64,000 nt of DNA from Temnothorax longispinosus (taxonomy: Eukaryota > Arthropoda > Insecta > Hymenoptera > Formicidae): NCBI RefSeq assembly GCF_030848805.1, contig NC_092358.1:14362433-14426432 (forward strand), given 5' to 3'. Position 1 is the first letter of the stretch, and each line of letters opens with the position of its first letter. The translations under genes and the position numbers were made by a program. Shown here piece by piece: positions 11,071 to 22,183 of the stretch. The notes beneath the pieces were generated by a model. That model was not told the DNA's origin. It saw only the letters and a program-made list of their open reading frames with translations, and ran no database searches.

Positions 11071-11452
11071 TCAAATTTTTGGAAGCCCCTCGATCACATC
11101 GAGATAGTTCTCGGGTAAATTCTCGGTGTCCGTCTGCATATTCAGACCATTCTTCTGTCTTTTAATACATATCATATCAGATATTAACCGTTTACTAATA
11201 TATGGTTCGCTGTCCAAAATTTCCACCGCATTCCACTCGAAATCATGACCAAACTCTAATCTATGCTCTGTGATTACTGAGCGACTGGTTGTGTTTCTTC
11301 TTACGTGGGCCTGATGTTCTTTAATTCTGGTTTGTAGTTGCCTTCCAGTCTGACCCACGTAAGAAGCATCACAGTCCCCACAGTTAATTTTATATACTAC
11401 GTTGCTATGTGCAAATTTCGGAAGGGCGTCCTTATGTGCTTTAATGCAATTC
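11071..11452 (-). pseudogene. Penelope-like GIY-YIG endonuclease fragment
   Basis: The minus frame reads YKINCGDCDASYVGQTGRQL then RIKEHQAHV and EHRLEFGHDFEW, which is the GIY-YIG endonuclease domain at the C-terminus of Penelope-like elements. The CxxC just before the domain is also typical. The reverse transcriptase is missing, and the frame is open only back to about 11452. A Penelope-type stem-loop at 11577-11625 lies just upstream. Confidence 0.85.
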
Positions 11453-11574
11453 TGCTAACAGATGTTTAGGTTCGTGACAAAGAGCAATTTACCAGGTATC
11501 AATTTTATCATTTATTGACTATGTATCTTATCTCATCGACCAAATTTACACCAAATTATTTTATTATATAGATG

Positions 11575-11625
11575 CTTGAAAAAGACCCAATCCGAAGGGT
11601 CGAAACGTCGCAACGTTTCTTCGCA
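11575..11625 (+). ncRNA. Penelope-type stem-loop with GAAACG
   Basis: CTTGAAAAAGACCC, an 8-base loop, GGGTCGAAACGTCG: the same shape as the motifs at 7130, 28680, 30541 and 9241. The left core differs from a canonical hammerhead (CTTGAAAA in place of CTGANGA), so this is probably a degenerate or variant ribozyme. Confidence 0.5.
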
Positions 11626-11871
11626 TATATTGCCAATTATAGTCGAAAGTAATAAACTTTTCTTGTTTAATTATCATTGGCGGAACAAACAATCGATTTC
11701 TAATTTTATCTTTCACAAAATATTAGGAAAAGAAAACTTGAAAGGTTTGCACACACATTACCGTCTTCATGATCGTTTAATTAAAAAGACATTACTTAAT
11801 CCTACGCTTAAAAAGAAAATTAAATACGTTTTTGTAACTGGCCTTTATGGCTTATAATTGTGTCTACGTGA

Positions 11872-13893
11872 ACATCGGTTTATCGAAAAAAATCAATTTA
11901 CACCTATGAGAAAGAAAAAAAGATATTTGCGGAAGAACAACATAAATTAATTACTGCCAGTTTAAACTTTTACAAAACGGTGGACTCGGTACGTTCGGTT
12001 CTCGACAGTTTAGAATTGCAATACAATGTGGACGACGATTGGTGTGCCGACGGAGAAAAGGCTGCCGGCATACCGGCGAATATTACCAGACATCAGGAGC
12101 AAAAAGAGGCCTTTCTGAAGGCGTGCACGCTGGTACGACGAACCGGTGAAACGTTCTTAAAGTACATCAATCGTAGTTTGCAATTTTATAGCTATCACGC
12201 CAATAGCGCCGGTTCCGCGAATAAAGTCAAAAATATTTTGGAGGAGTTAGTCGGTAAGGAGAACAAAGTGCTCGAATACTGGACGCAGCGAAAGAAACGT
12301 TTAGATCAATGCCATCAGTATGTTCTGTTCGAACGTAGTACGAAACAGGCTCTCGAATGGATAAAGGAAACCGGTGAATTATATTTAGCAACCCATACCA
12401 ACGTCGGGAAGAATCGCATCGAGAACGAACAACTGTTGCAAGAGCACATCGAGTTCAAAGGTGCAGCGAAGGAGACGAGAGAAAGAGTGAAATTGTTGAT
12501 TCAACTCGCTGACAATTTAGTCGAGAGGGGTCATGCTCATGCCGCGGCGATCAAGCAGGCCGTTGCCGAGGTCGATCAGCGATACAAGGACTTCAGCGCG
12601 CGAATGGACTGCTACAAAACGCAAATCGAAGGCGATCTGGGTATCCAGCCCGACGAGGGTCTGCACAGAGATCTGTCTATTGACCGGAATTCGGATCCGT
12701 TGCTGGAAGAGAAGATCAAGGGTAAAGATCTGAAGGAACTGAACGAGGAGAAGAGAAGATCTGCACGAAGGAAAGAGTTTATTATGGCTGAACTCTTGCA
12801 AACCGAACGTACGTACGTAAAAGACTTGGAAACCTGCATCCGTTGCTTCCTGGACGAGACACGATGCGGAAAGGGAAACGTTCCACCGGGTTTACACAGT
12901 CGGGAATCGATCATTTTTAGCAACATAGAGGAGATACATCAGTTTCACAGCAATGTATTTCTACGCGAGCTAGAAAAGTACGAAACCATGCCGGAGGATG
13001 TGGGACATTGTTTTGTAGTGTGGGCACTTAAATTTGACATGTATGTAACTTACTGTAAGAATAAACCCGAGAGCAATCAACTATTAATAACGCACAGTGG
13101 AACGTGGTTTGAGGAATTGCAGAGAAAGCATAGAGTAGAACATCCTATCGCTGCGTATCTAATCAAGCCGGTTCAGAAAATTACTAAGTATCAGCTGCTA
13201 CTTAAGGACTTGCAGGCTTGTTGCCAAGAGGGACAGGGCGAAATAAAAGAGGGATTAGAAGTGATGTTAAATGTGCCTAAAAAAGCTAACGATGCCTTAC
13301 ACTTAAGTCTACTGGAAAGTTGCGACGTTAGTATAGATGCGCTCGGTGATGTTGTGTTACAAGATTCATTCACAGTATGGGACCCAAAACAGTTGATCAG
13401 GAAAGGAAGAGATCGTCACATATTTCTTTTTGAATTGTATCTTCTCTTTACAAAGGAAGTGAAGGATTCCGCAGGAAAGGTGAAATACGTTTATAAAAAT
13501 CGCCTGTTGACCTCCGAATTGGGCGTGACTGAGCATATCGAAGGCGACGAATGCAAATTCGCGGTGTGGACAGGACGGGCACCGACTAGCGACACGCGCG
13601 TCAAACTCAATTTTAACGAAATTACTCGCAGCCTCTTACGCTCGTACTTGGGCTGTCTACATACACAAAAACAAAATGAATTTAATTTTAACACGCATAG
13701 TCAATTGTTTTCACAACGGTCGACTCCGCTTTCCCGTTGTCGACTCTGCGTTCGCCGTCGGGCTGAAGTGCCGTCTGTGCGTCTTTTTCAGAAACACGAT
13801 AGGGTTCGGCAGCTTGATATTCGAGCTGATGGTCGGCAACACCCTCTCCTTCGACGTTCCCGGCTCGACTGCAGTGGACGGCTGCAAGGTTAG
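11872..13893 (+). pseudogene. Trio/Kalirin-like RhoGEF segment, intron-free (retrocopy?)
   Basis: The open frame encodes spectrin-type helices (about 11905-12680), a Dbl-homology domain (about 12770-13330, with [34 protein letters not shown] and [19 protein letters not shown]), and most of the following PH domain (ending near 13603, after the SDTR of the exchange-factor PH). Trio activates Rac/RhoG by GDP-GTP exchange in axon guidance. Similarity stops abruptly in the PH domain and the frame runs on in unrelated residues. There is no in-frame ATG at the start; a TGA lies at 11869. Trio genes are normally split by many introns, so about 1.7 kb of unbroken coding suggests a truncated retrocopy. 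No stops or frameshifts are seen, so it is young or constrained. No poly-A tail was found. One very large genuine exon is the alternative. Confidence 0.75.
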
Positions 13894-14432
13894 GTTGTAA
13901 CCGGACGTGGTTAAGTGACGGCTTAGATTCGCGAAATATGTTAATCTACTGCCCGGTCGCCACTCGGTTTTACCTTATGTCTACCGAGAAGGTAAGAACT
14001 ATATGTCTCGTTCGAATGCAATTTCAGTATTAACCATTCTTTCTGTTTCAGGTTCCTGTCTTCGATGGATCGCCGCTGGACAACGATGGAACCCAACGAT
14101 GTGACCTTGGATCGCCCCTGGACAACGATGGATCGTCAACGCTGGAAATGGATCGCCGCTGGACCACGATTCGTCGATATCGAAGGATCAGGTAAGTATC
14201 AGGTAAGTATTCACTAATTGACACTCTTGATTAATTGTAAATTATTGATCATTTATTCATTGATCATAATACAATCACTTTTCGATTTCAGGGTGACCTT
14301 ACAATCCCGATAACCAATACTGTTACTCAATTCTCATTAGACTTGTTTCACGCTAAGATATTATGCGCTATATGTATCCGCGGCTAAGTACTCGATTGTT
14401 CTCGGAGGCTATCTAGGATACGTCCGTTTGCG
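13893..14432 (-). repeat. LTR-like module, family L copy b (proximal part)
   Basis: GGTTGTAACC lies at 13893-13902 and the PBS-like TGGCGACCG (minus strand) at 13954-13962. Plus-strand splice-like signals follow: GAGAAGGTAAG, TTTCAGGTTCCTGTC, a stretch of ATGGATCGCCGCTGGAC repeats, then a doubled donor CAGGTAAGTATCAGGTAAGT near 14190. The module continues at 20943 beyond the inserted I-type element. Confidence 0.5.
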
Positions 14433-14718
14433 ATTATCTCCGTCGAGCTTCTTCTTCTTCTTTAATTTCGTTGGCTCCTGCCTCTAACCGAGGACAATAC
14501 GGCCAGCTTTGTCCACAGAGTGTATAGCTGACACAGATGAGTGCTACTGGTCAGCAGATTCGCTTAGGTATAAATAATAAGTATGCTAGTGATATTAACT
14601 TGGGTACAAGGACTAAGTTGTCAGTCTTGATTAGGAGGGCTGGTATACGCTGAGAAGGGAGAGAAAGAGAATATGGAGGGGAACAGAGGCCATTCGTGCT
14701 CACGGGAGAGGCGCGCAT

Positions 14719-17700
14719 TTACAAATTGATGTTGGCTGCTTTGCAGAAGGACATGATTAAGCGGCTAATTTTATTGGTAGGTTTTTTCAGGATAGGAAAT
14801 ATGTCATTGCAGGAAGGGTCCTTGAGTGATGTTACTGCGAGCCGGAGGCTCGAAGCCCAGTTAAATGTTAGAGGGCAGTGAAAAATTAGATGATTAATAT
14901 CTTGAATTTGTTCGCCGCAAGCGCATGAGCCGTCGTCAATAATGTTTTTTCTATATAAACTGTAATTGAGGTTGTAGTGGTTCGCTCTCAGTCTGGAGAT
15001 CGTGACTATAGCATTTCGTTTCAGTCCTAATTTATAATACCAGGGCTTAGGGGAGTTGACATAGATGTTTTGAAAAAAATGATTTTCCTTGTATTTGGCT
15101 CTACTAAATAAATAATTATGGAATTCCGTAGCTAGCTTTTCTCTCTGTTCTATAAAAAGATCGGAATGTGGGAGTTTAAATGCTGGAGGTTCTATACCTG
15201 ACCTGATAGCCTTTCTGGCGAATTCGTCAGCAATCTCATTTCCCGTGATACCTTTATGAGAGGGAATCCACACTAGCTGAATGTTTTTCCCACGCTCTTG
15301 TGCGTAGATAATTTTGGATTTAATTAGAGGGATTAAATAATTTGAGCGACACGTGACAGGATTTGTAAGCGCCTCCAAAACGCTTTTTGAATCTGAGACA
15401 ATGGTGAATTTGGAAGCATCTAAGTCTAAAGTGAGTAGAACAGCATTGTATATGGCCCAAGCTTCAGCTGTGAAGATTGAAGCTCGAGCTGGGAGTTTAA
15501 ACATCAGACTGCGTTGTAGTTGTGGCGAGAAGCACGCGGCTCCCACCCAATTTGCCGAACCCATCTTGGAACCGTCCGTATAGAATACAATGGAGTCTCG
15601 TATAATGGGATCAAACGCTTGAAGGAATAGGTTTTGTACGGTGTATTTGGGGAGTTGATCAATAAGGTCCATAAAATCTTGTTCCGGACGATAAAGTATG
15701 GGAGTAAAGAGAATAGTTTGATAGGAATGTTGGAAAGGAGGGGGGGCTACTGCAGTGTGTAGCGAAGGTCGGAGGGATTTAAGTTGAAGAAATAAGTCGA
15801 AGAGGGGAAATTTTTCTCGACAATATGTCATGCCCGCAGGATATTCTCGGGATGTAAGCGCTAGTCGAAACATGGATTCCAAAACCTGATGATCAGTAAT
15901 AGACATAATTTTGATTAGGTATTTTGCCGCCAGGAATTTGAGACGAAGTTTAAGTGGCGGCTCCTTAGCTTCTGCGAACATGGTGTTGATGGGGGTTGAA
16001 ATTCGATAGCCCAAGCAGGCTCTAATGGCTTTGTTCTGGATTATTTCGAGGCGGTGAAATTTAGGACTTGATTTAAGCGAAAAAATGTGAGAGGCATACT
16101 CGATATAACCTCGCAAGACTGCGCGGTAAATATTGAGGAGTAGCTGAGGATGAGATCCCCACCAAACCCCTCGAAGAGCGGAGATGACGTCTGCCACCTT
16201 TCTGGCTTTATTGATTACAGATTCCATGTGTATATCACCAGTAAGTTTGGGATCTAGGATAACCCCTAAGAAACGAACAGAATCAGTGGGGGTAATTATG
16301 TTAGATCCAATCTGAACTTTGAATTCTTTGACATTCGGGATTTTCTGTTTTGCAAAAATCATGAGTTGCGTTTTAGTAGGGGATATTTCTAAGCCTCTAC
16401 CGTAGAGATAGCTCGTGATGTTAGCAAGCGAGGTTTCGAGCCATTTGATTGCTTTTTTAACGCGTTTTGCTGAGGCAAAAATTACGATGTCATCCGCGAA
16501 TTGTAGGATTTTAACTCTACAGTGGAGCAAGGAAGCTATTTTCCTAAGATAGAAATTGAATAAGAACGGGCTAAGTACCGAACCTTGTGGAGAGCCTCTG
16601 CGGGAGACACGGGGAGAGGTGAGCCGGCCCTGAATAACAAATTGAACTACTCTTTCGAAGATAAGATTTTGTACAAATTGGCACGTTTTACCGGGAAAGT
16701 CTGCCTCAATTAAATCGTTTATTAATATGTTGGGGATGACGTTGTCAAAAGCCCCCTTAATGTCTATGAAGAGGGCTGCGGTGGCTTTGCCCTGAAGGTT
16801 GTTATTATGAATTTCCGAAGTTAAGATGGTAAGATTGTCCGCACACGATCGAAACTTTCTAAAACCATATTGATGTTCCGGGATTAGATTAGAGGTGCCT
16901 GATTCAGAACTCCAATGTATTCTATTAAGAATCATTTTTTCCATAATTTTTAGAACGCATGAGGTAAGAACAATAGGGCGTACTCCATTACCATGTGGCT
17001 TAGGAATCAGATAAACCAGAGAGTGGGACCAAGATTCGGGAAAGGTGCCCTCCACGAAAATGTTATTCATAATTCTGAGGAGCAACTTTTGAAGCGAGAG
17101 AGGCAAAGCTTTGAGGATCTTGTAATCGATGCGGTCAAAGCCCGGACTAGATCTACCTTTGGATGTTTTAAGGGCATGATGAAATTCAGAAAACTGAAAT
17201 GGGTTGTCAAGCCACATGAGCGGCCCATCGCAAGAGCAGTGATCTTCAAGGAGATTTCTCCTCCCCTCCGAGCAAGCCGGGGGGGGGTGATGTTTGCCAT
17301 AGAATCCTCAGCTAAGGAGTCGTTAATGAGATTCAAATCACCTGCGGGGGCAAGCTTTCGATTGCGAAATCTTTTGATCATACGCCAAATAGCGGGGGTA
17401 GGAGTCATAAAGTCGAGGGAAGAACAGTATGCTTTCCAGCTCTCACGCTTGGCCGCTCTTAGAATTCTCCGAGTTTCAGATATTTGCTTACGATAGGCTT
17501 GATAATTAGCTATAGATGGGTTTTTCCGGTATATCTTGAGGGTTTTTTTCCTAGATTTGATAGCCTCCTCGCAGTCAGCGTTCCACCAGGGAGAAGGAGG
17601 GTGTTTCTTGTTTAGCTCATTGAGATTGCTATAATTATTAGTGGCTGTGTTGTTGAATGAGGGAGAAAAGTCGCTGATACATTTCTGGAGAAGGTCAAAG

Positions 17701-18553
17701 AATGTGTCATATTGAGCTATTGGCTCGTTGTCTGTTATATTTAAAACACTGGATTTGATGAAGTCTGCGCGTGTCTCCAGCGCTCGAGTGAAACACTTAA
17801 ACTGCTCTTGAGAAAATTTATGCTTGTGTGAAAAGATGTTATTGGTTTTGATACTCGCATTAACAGTGATCTCAATGGGGCGATGATCGCTACCGCACGT
17901 GTCCTTCAAGACTTCAACATTGAGGAGGGCAGCAAAGCCGCAAGAAGCTATGGCCAAGTCGATCAAAGATGGGGTAATACCAGGGGGGGGGGAATAAAAG
18001 TAGGCGTGATAGGATTAAGAAGGGTAAAGGGGAATCTGTCCAGCAAGTCCATTATGACTTTTCCCGCCGAATTGGGAGTGGATGCTCCCCAATAAGGATG
18101 ATGAGCATTGAGGTCGCCAAGGAGAAGGGAATGAGGAAACGTGTTAGCAAGGTTAAATATTCTCTGCCACGTGTCTTGCGGACAATTTCCCGGATGTCTA
18201 TAGATACCAAAGATTGCCGCACTAGTGCCGCATACAAAAATCTTGATGCCGATAGCCTCGACCGAATCGTCGCCACGCAAAATATTGTCAAGGTTGATAA
18301 AGGAGAAGGTAATATTGTTACGGATGAGTAATGCTATGCCTTGACGTCCAACGTCACTGTCATTGCGAGTCACTTTAAAACCATAAATAGAAAATGAATG
18401 GTGCGGTTTAAGGAGGGTTTTGGAAAGGAAAATAATATCATAGGATTGACATAGGTTTTCAATATCCGGCTTCCGGCGAACTGCTCCCCTGCAATTCCAG
18501 TATAGTACACGAAAACTAGATAGAGGGTTATGTCTGGAAGGGCTGGAGGGCAT
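14719..18553 (-). pseudogene. I-type ORF2: endonuclease, RT, RNase H (two frameshifts)
   Basis: The start ATG abuts the ORF1 stop (TAAATG at 18551-18556). The endonuclease part shows YWNCRGAVRRKPDI, LLGDLNAHHPYWG and GSDHRPIEI. The RT has SSPGFDRIDYKILK, FIDIKGAFDNV, SRRGSPQGSVLSPFLFN and the catalytic FADDIVIFA. RNase H has FYTDGSKMG, FTAEAWAIYNA and VSDSKSV. A C-terminal CACGEQ...HLIFHC knuckle ends the protein. The frame breaks twice, exactly at a G10 run (17983-17992) and a G9 run (17279-17287). Everything else is intact, so a single base in each run would restore a long ORF. They may be real indels or homopolymer assembly errors. Confidence 0.9.
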
Positions 18554-20605
18554 TTAGAGACCAAAAATGCCTCTAACAATGGTACAAAATTGTAGTACCA
18601 TTTGATATATTTGAGAGCCTTGAATGATGGGGAACATTTCTGGTAATTTGTGGACAAACTCGATAAGGGCTTTAATGATAGGAGAGAGGGTTTCATAAAT
18701 GTCACTGGTGTTAGGACGAGAAGAGCCAGAGGTGTCATTTCCAGGGGATTTACCAAAAGTGAATATCGGGGAATTGCGTTCACTAGGCTCTCCTCTGCCG
18801 TTGGGAAGAATAAGACAGGCGTTGTGAGACTCTTTATTTTGTTGCCGATTTCTAACAGAGGTAACTTGGCTCGACGAGTTTAGATTAACTGGTGGGGGGG
18901 TGTGATCTTTTTGATTATTTAGATTGCGAAGAATGCCGGAGTAAGAATTCGGGGAGGCAGAGGGGGTGCTATGAGCGGGGGGGTTAGATTCAAGATTAAA
19001 TCGGAGGTTCTTTTGAGAACGCCCCGAGCTGGGAGTACTGGGAAACGAGGGAAAGGAATCTGAGGAACTGAAATCTGGAAGCGGAGACGAGTTTTCCACT
19101 CGGCTCCGCGCCTCCAAGTAAGGGATGTTTTCCTTGGCGGCGATAGAGACTATTTGTTTCTGTTTGATAAAGATAGGACAGGAAGATGCTGTAGGAAAAT
19201 GTTCCCCCTTACAATTTATACAGATAGGGGGGAGATTAAGTCTGGGACAGTCTTCCCTCTGTGAGTGGCTCTCTAATGAGCATCTATTACATCGTGGTTT
19301 GCTACGACATGCCGAACCAATGTGCCCGAAGCGGTAACATGAGAAACATATCTGGACTTGCGGAATATATGGCTCGACCGCGAGTTTGGTTTTAAAAATT
19401 GCAATCTCAGTAGGGAGGATTTGTCCTTCGAATTTTATCAAAATCGTTTTGGAGGGCTCGAACTTGGATTCTCCATCTTTTTTGATGCGACGATTTAAAC
19501 GCTGGACTGAAATGATTTTGATCGAGGATTCAATCTCTTGCAAAAGCTCCTCGTCAGAAAAAATCAATGGAATACCCTTTACGAGGGCTATTCGCATAAT
19601 CTTAAAAGAAGGTATAAATGCGACAAGGTTATGCTTTTTAAGGGAGGGGTGACCTATGACCCGGTTGGCCGCCTGAAAGGAATCAAACTGAGCCCTGACT
19701 TTATTGTTTCCGATAGCGCGGATTTCCGTTACATTTTCTCCTAGGGATTCATTAATGATTTTGGAAATGAGGAGGGAGTCAGGAGCCGCGTTTGTTTCCG
19801 CGTACTGAAAGTGCACTAAATACGGCGGAAGGTCTGTTGAGGAATATCTGTTAGCTTCTCTGCGATATTTTTTGCTAAGAGTGGGTAAATCTGGCGCCCC
19901 ACCCCCGCTCGGGGAGAGGCTGTCTTCAGTCGGGCGCTTGACCCCCCTTCTGGTACCTGTTACGCGTTCGGATTCCGTAGAGTTCGTAAGAGGAGATTTA
20001 TCTGAGTTAATTTGAACCATCTCAATATCCGAAGAGACCGTAGCGTTTTTGTTTTGACTTTCCCGTGAAATGTTTTGGTTTGAGTCAATGTTTACATGAG
20101 GAACGAAACCGGATACCTTTCGCGCCGTGTCGGCTACCGCACGTGTAGCATTATCGAGAACGATCTTGTTCGATTCGCATGGAGACTTGTTAGAAGAAGC
20201 CGTGATGTCTTTGTCTTGAATTACGTGTGAAATAAACTGATTTGAATCATTATTAATATAGGGAATATCGGGTACCGTATACGTCGCATCGGTTATCGCG
20301 CGAGTAATATTGTCGAGGACGGTCATGTTCGGCCTGTATGGGGCCGTAGGGCCGACGTGGGGACAAAGGGGGGAGGGAATCTTATTACCTTTGCCCTTAT
20401 CATTAACGGAATTACGTTTTTTATTCTTATTTTTACCCCCCATGCTATCGTCTGACTCCTGCAGGGAATCGTATTCGAGATCTGACGAGGATTCACGTTC
20501 CCCGGACGGAGAGCGAGATCTATTTTCTTTTTGCGAGTTGACGGGGCTCACGGGCAAGTTATGCGTCGTCACTAGCCTCGTTAGTGAGACTGTTCGTAAA
20601 CTCAT
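18554..20605 (-). CDS. I-type ORF1, gag-like nucleic-acid-binding protein
   Basis: The 683-residue frame is intact. The N-terminal third is Ser/Asn-rich and probably disordered. A central RRM-like region (about residues 255-375) precedes CCHC-type knuckles starting CFSCYRFGHIGSACRSKPRC, then CNRCSLESHSQREDC and CINCKGEHFPTASSC. The tail is Ser/Pro-rich. In I-type elements this protein coats the RNA and helps deliver it to the nucleus. It ends in TAA overlapping the ORF2 start codon. Confidence 0.9.
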   Translation of the reverse strand: MSLRTVSLTRLVTTHNLPVSPVNSQKENRSRSPSGERESSSDLEYDSLQESDDSMGGKNKNKKRNSVNDKGKGNKIPSPLCPHVGPTAPYRPNMTVLDNITRAITDATYTVPDIPYINNDSNQFISHVIQDKDITASSNKSPCESNKIVLDNATRAVADTARKVSGFVPHVNIDSNQNISRESQNKNATVSSDIEMVQINSDKSPLTNSTESERVTGTRRGVKRPTEDSLSPSGGGAPDLPTLSKKYRREANRYSSTDLPPYLVHFQYAETNAAPDSLLISKIINESLGENVTEIRAIGNNKVRAQFDSFQAANRVIGHPSLKKHNLVAFIPSFKIMRIALVKGIPLIFSDEELLQEIESSIKIISVQRLNRRIKKDGESKFEPSKTILIKFEGQILPTEIAIFKTKLAVEPYIPQVQICFSCYRFGHIGSACRSKPRCNRCSLESHSQREDCPRLNLPPICINCKGEHFPTASSCPIFIKQKQIVSIAAKENIPYLEARSRVENSSPLPDFSSSDSFPSFPSTPSSGRSQKNLRFNLESNPPAHSTPSASPNSYSGILRNLNNQKDHTPPPVNLNSSSQVTSVRNRQQNKESHNACLILPNGRGEPSERNSPIFTFGKSPGNDTSGSSRPNTSDIYETLSPIIKALIEFVHKLPEMFPIIQGSQIYQMVLQFCTIVRGIFGL

Positions 20606-20942
20606 TGAACTTACTTAATGATGTGGAAAGTCTCTGCTGGGAGAGGACGGTCTCGCTGGAATTGAGAATGCACGTGGCCGAAGCCGCCTGCATCTCCTCG
20701 TTGAATTGTGTGACGATAGAAGACTCGGCAAAGCAGCACAAGCAAAAATAAAACCGCGAGATATTCCCGAAATACGGGAATATGTACAATAAGATCACAC
20801 CGAGCCGTTTATCTTAAAAACCCGCGCGGCACGAGAATAATTGGCCGATACAGGAATAAAGCGTAACTGCGCAGGATCACGGGAGAGGAACGACCAACGT
20901 CCGTACGCTACCGTGGCTCGAGCGCGAATTATCTCCGTCGAG

Positions 20943-22150
20943 CGACTGCCTCGAGTTCTCCCCTTTGCTCGGCCTCGCTCATTCGCCGCGGTTTTCCCCC
21001 ACCACGACTCGCGCTCACGCTTGTTTTCGATTCCGCGTCGCATTCCTGAGTGTTTACAATTTCGGGTGTTTGAGCGATTGTTTTTGCCCGTATTCCGATC
21101 TGTTTGTCTTACTGGCCCATTGTTCGTCTATGTTTACCGTGGAACTTTCCACTCGCGGTTGGGCAAATGTTCTTGAATGGTTCTCCGCTGTAATCCATTA
21201 TTTTGACTCGAATTCTATCGCTATATACTATTCGCTTTTGCCAATCGAACGTTCTCGATGTTCTCTTCCTTACGTTAATACACTTGATTTATAATATGCT
21301 ACCCGGCGCTCTTCTTCCCGTTGGTCGTTACCTCCGGAATCTTAAAATTAATACGCGGTCGATGCGCTATTGCACGCCGGTTACCCAGTGCGTCCGAATT
21401 CGGTTTTCGTTCGTATTTTCTACGTCCGACCCCCGGCTCCGTATTTTCCAATCCCGGTGTCGGCTGTCTACGGGGATGGTCCCGATGTGTCCGTTGGACT
21501 CCCCTGAACGCAATTTTGTCGTCACTTCCTGGAGAAGTCGTCGGGATCGCTTTTTCGCGAACCCGGGTTCGGACCTCGACGCCTACCCCTAGCATCGTTG
21601 CTCGGATCTCTATCATGCCTCTTATAAGGTTTTGCTTCGGAGAAATTACCGGCTCGCGTTTTCGCGGGCCCCGGTGCGGACCTTGACACTGACCCCCTAG
21701 CCTGGTCATTCGGACCTCTATTACGCGTTCTACGAGGTTTTGCCTTGGAGAAGTTACCGGCTCGCGCATTCGCGGGCTCCGGTGCGAAGCCTGACGCCGA
21801 CCCCCTAGCCTCGTTACTTGGGCCTCTACTATGCGTTCTACGAAGTTTCGCCTCGGAAAAGGTTATCGGCCCGTGTTTTCGCGGGCCCATGTTTCCCTTG
21901 CGTTTTCAAATACGTGTCGGGTGTTTCCCGATCCCGAAGATGACTGGAGGCTCTTACATTGCGCAAAACTAAATTACTATCTCGCTTTTTACGCTGATAC
22001 ATAACCAATAACGGAAATATAATTGAAGAGATGGTCTTGAATTGTCAACGGGAATGATCATTAGTCTGTAATAGCTTTCGGTTCCCTATTTGTCAGCTCC
22101 GCCGTTGAACTCGCCCTCGCCGCTCGGGCCCGGGTGTCTGATCGGCTCTC
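20943..22150 (-). repeat. Family L copy b, distal part with 108-bp array
   Basis: This continues the module interrupted at 14448. From 21521 there are four units of exactly 108 bp (landmarks 21521, 21629, 21737, 21845), each with a GGAGAA core, a CTCGCG...CGCGGGC core and GACGCCGACCCCCTAG. Such arrays are common in the U3 region of LTRs. No protein-coding signal is seen; long open frames exist on both strands only because the unit lacks stops. Confidence 0.55.
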
Positions 22151-22183
22151 GTGGCTGCTCCGAAGAGTACGGTTGCAAGGTTA

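Larger units (their letters stand above)
14448..20927 (-). mobile_element. I-type non-LTR retrotransposon, full length
   Basis: This 6.48-kb element lies on the minus strand. Its 3' end has a (GAA)4 tail (plus strand CTTCTTCTTCTTC from 14448). The 15-bp duplication ATTATCTCCGTCGAG flanks it at 14433-14447 and 20928-20942. It has two ORFs: a gag-like ORF1 and an ORF2 with endonuclease, reverse transcriptase and RNase H. RNase H after the RT, plus the knuckle-rich ORF1, fits the I/Jockey-type group, most likely the I clade. About 320 bases of 5' UTR precede ORF1. It inserted into family L copy b. Confidence 0.9.

Noticed and set aside
13886..13902. Telomere-type TTAGG insertion site at family L copies (GGTTAGGTTGT)
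   Set aside because: Only one or two TTAGG-like units are present and copy a lacks them; the match is too short to claim telomeric targeting.
20310..20618. Plus-strand frames across the I-type ORF1
   Set aside because: Antisense shadows of ORF1, which has clear CCHC knuckles on the minus strand.
21299..21890. Frames of 121-156 residues with repeated Arg/Pro-rich units
   Set aside because: Produced by the 108-bp array (108 is divisible by 3, so frames stay open on both strands).
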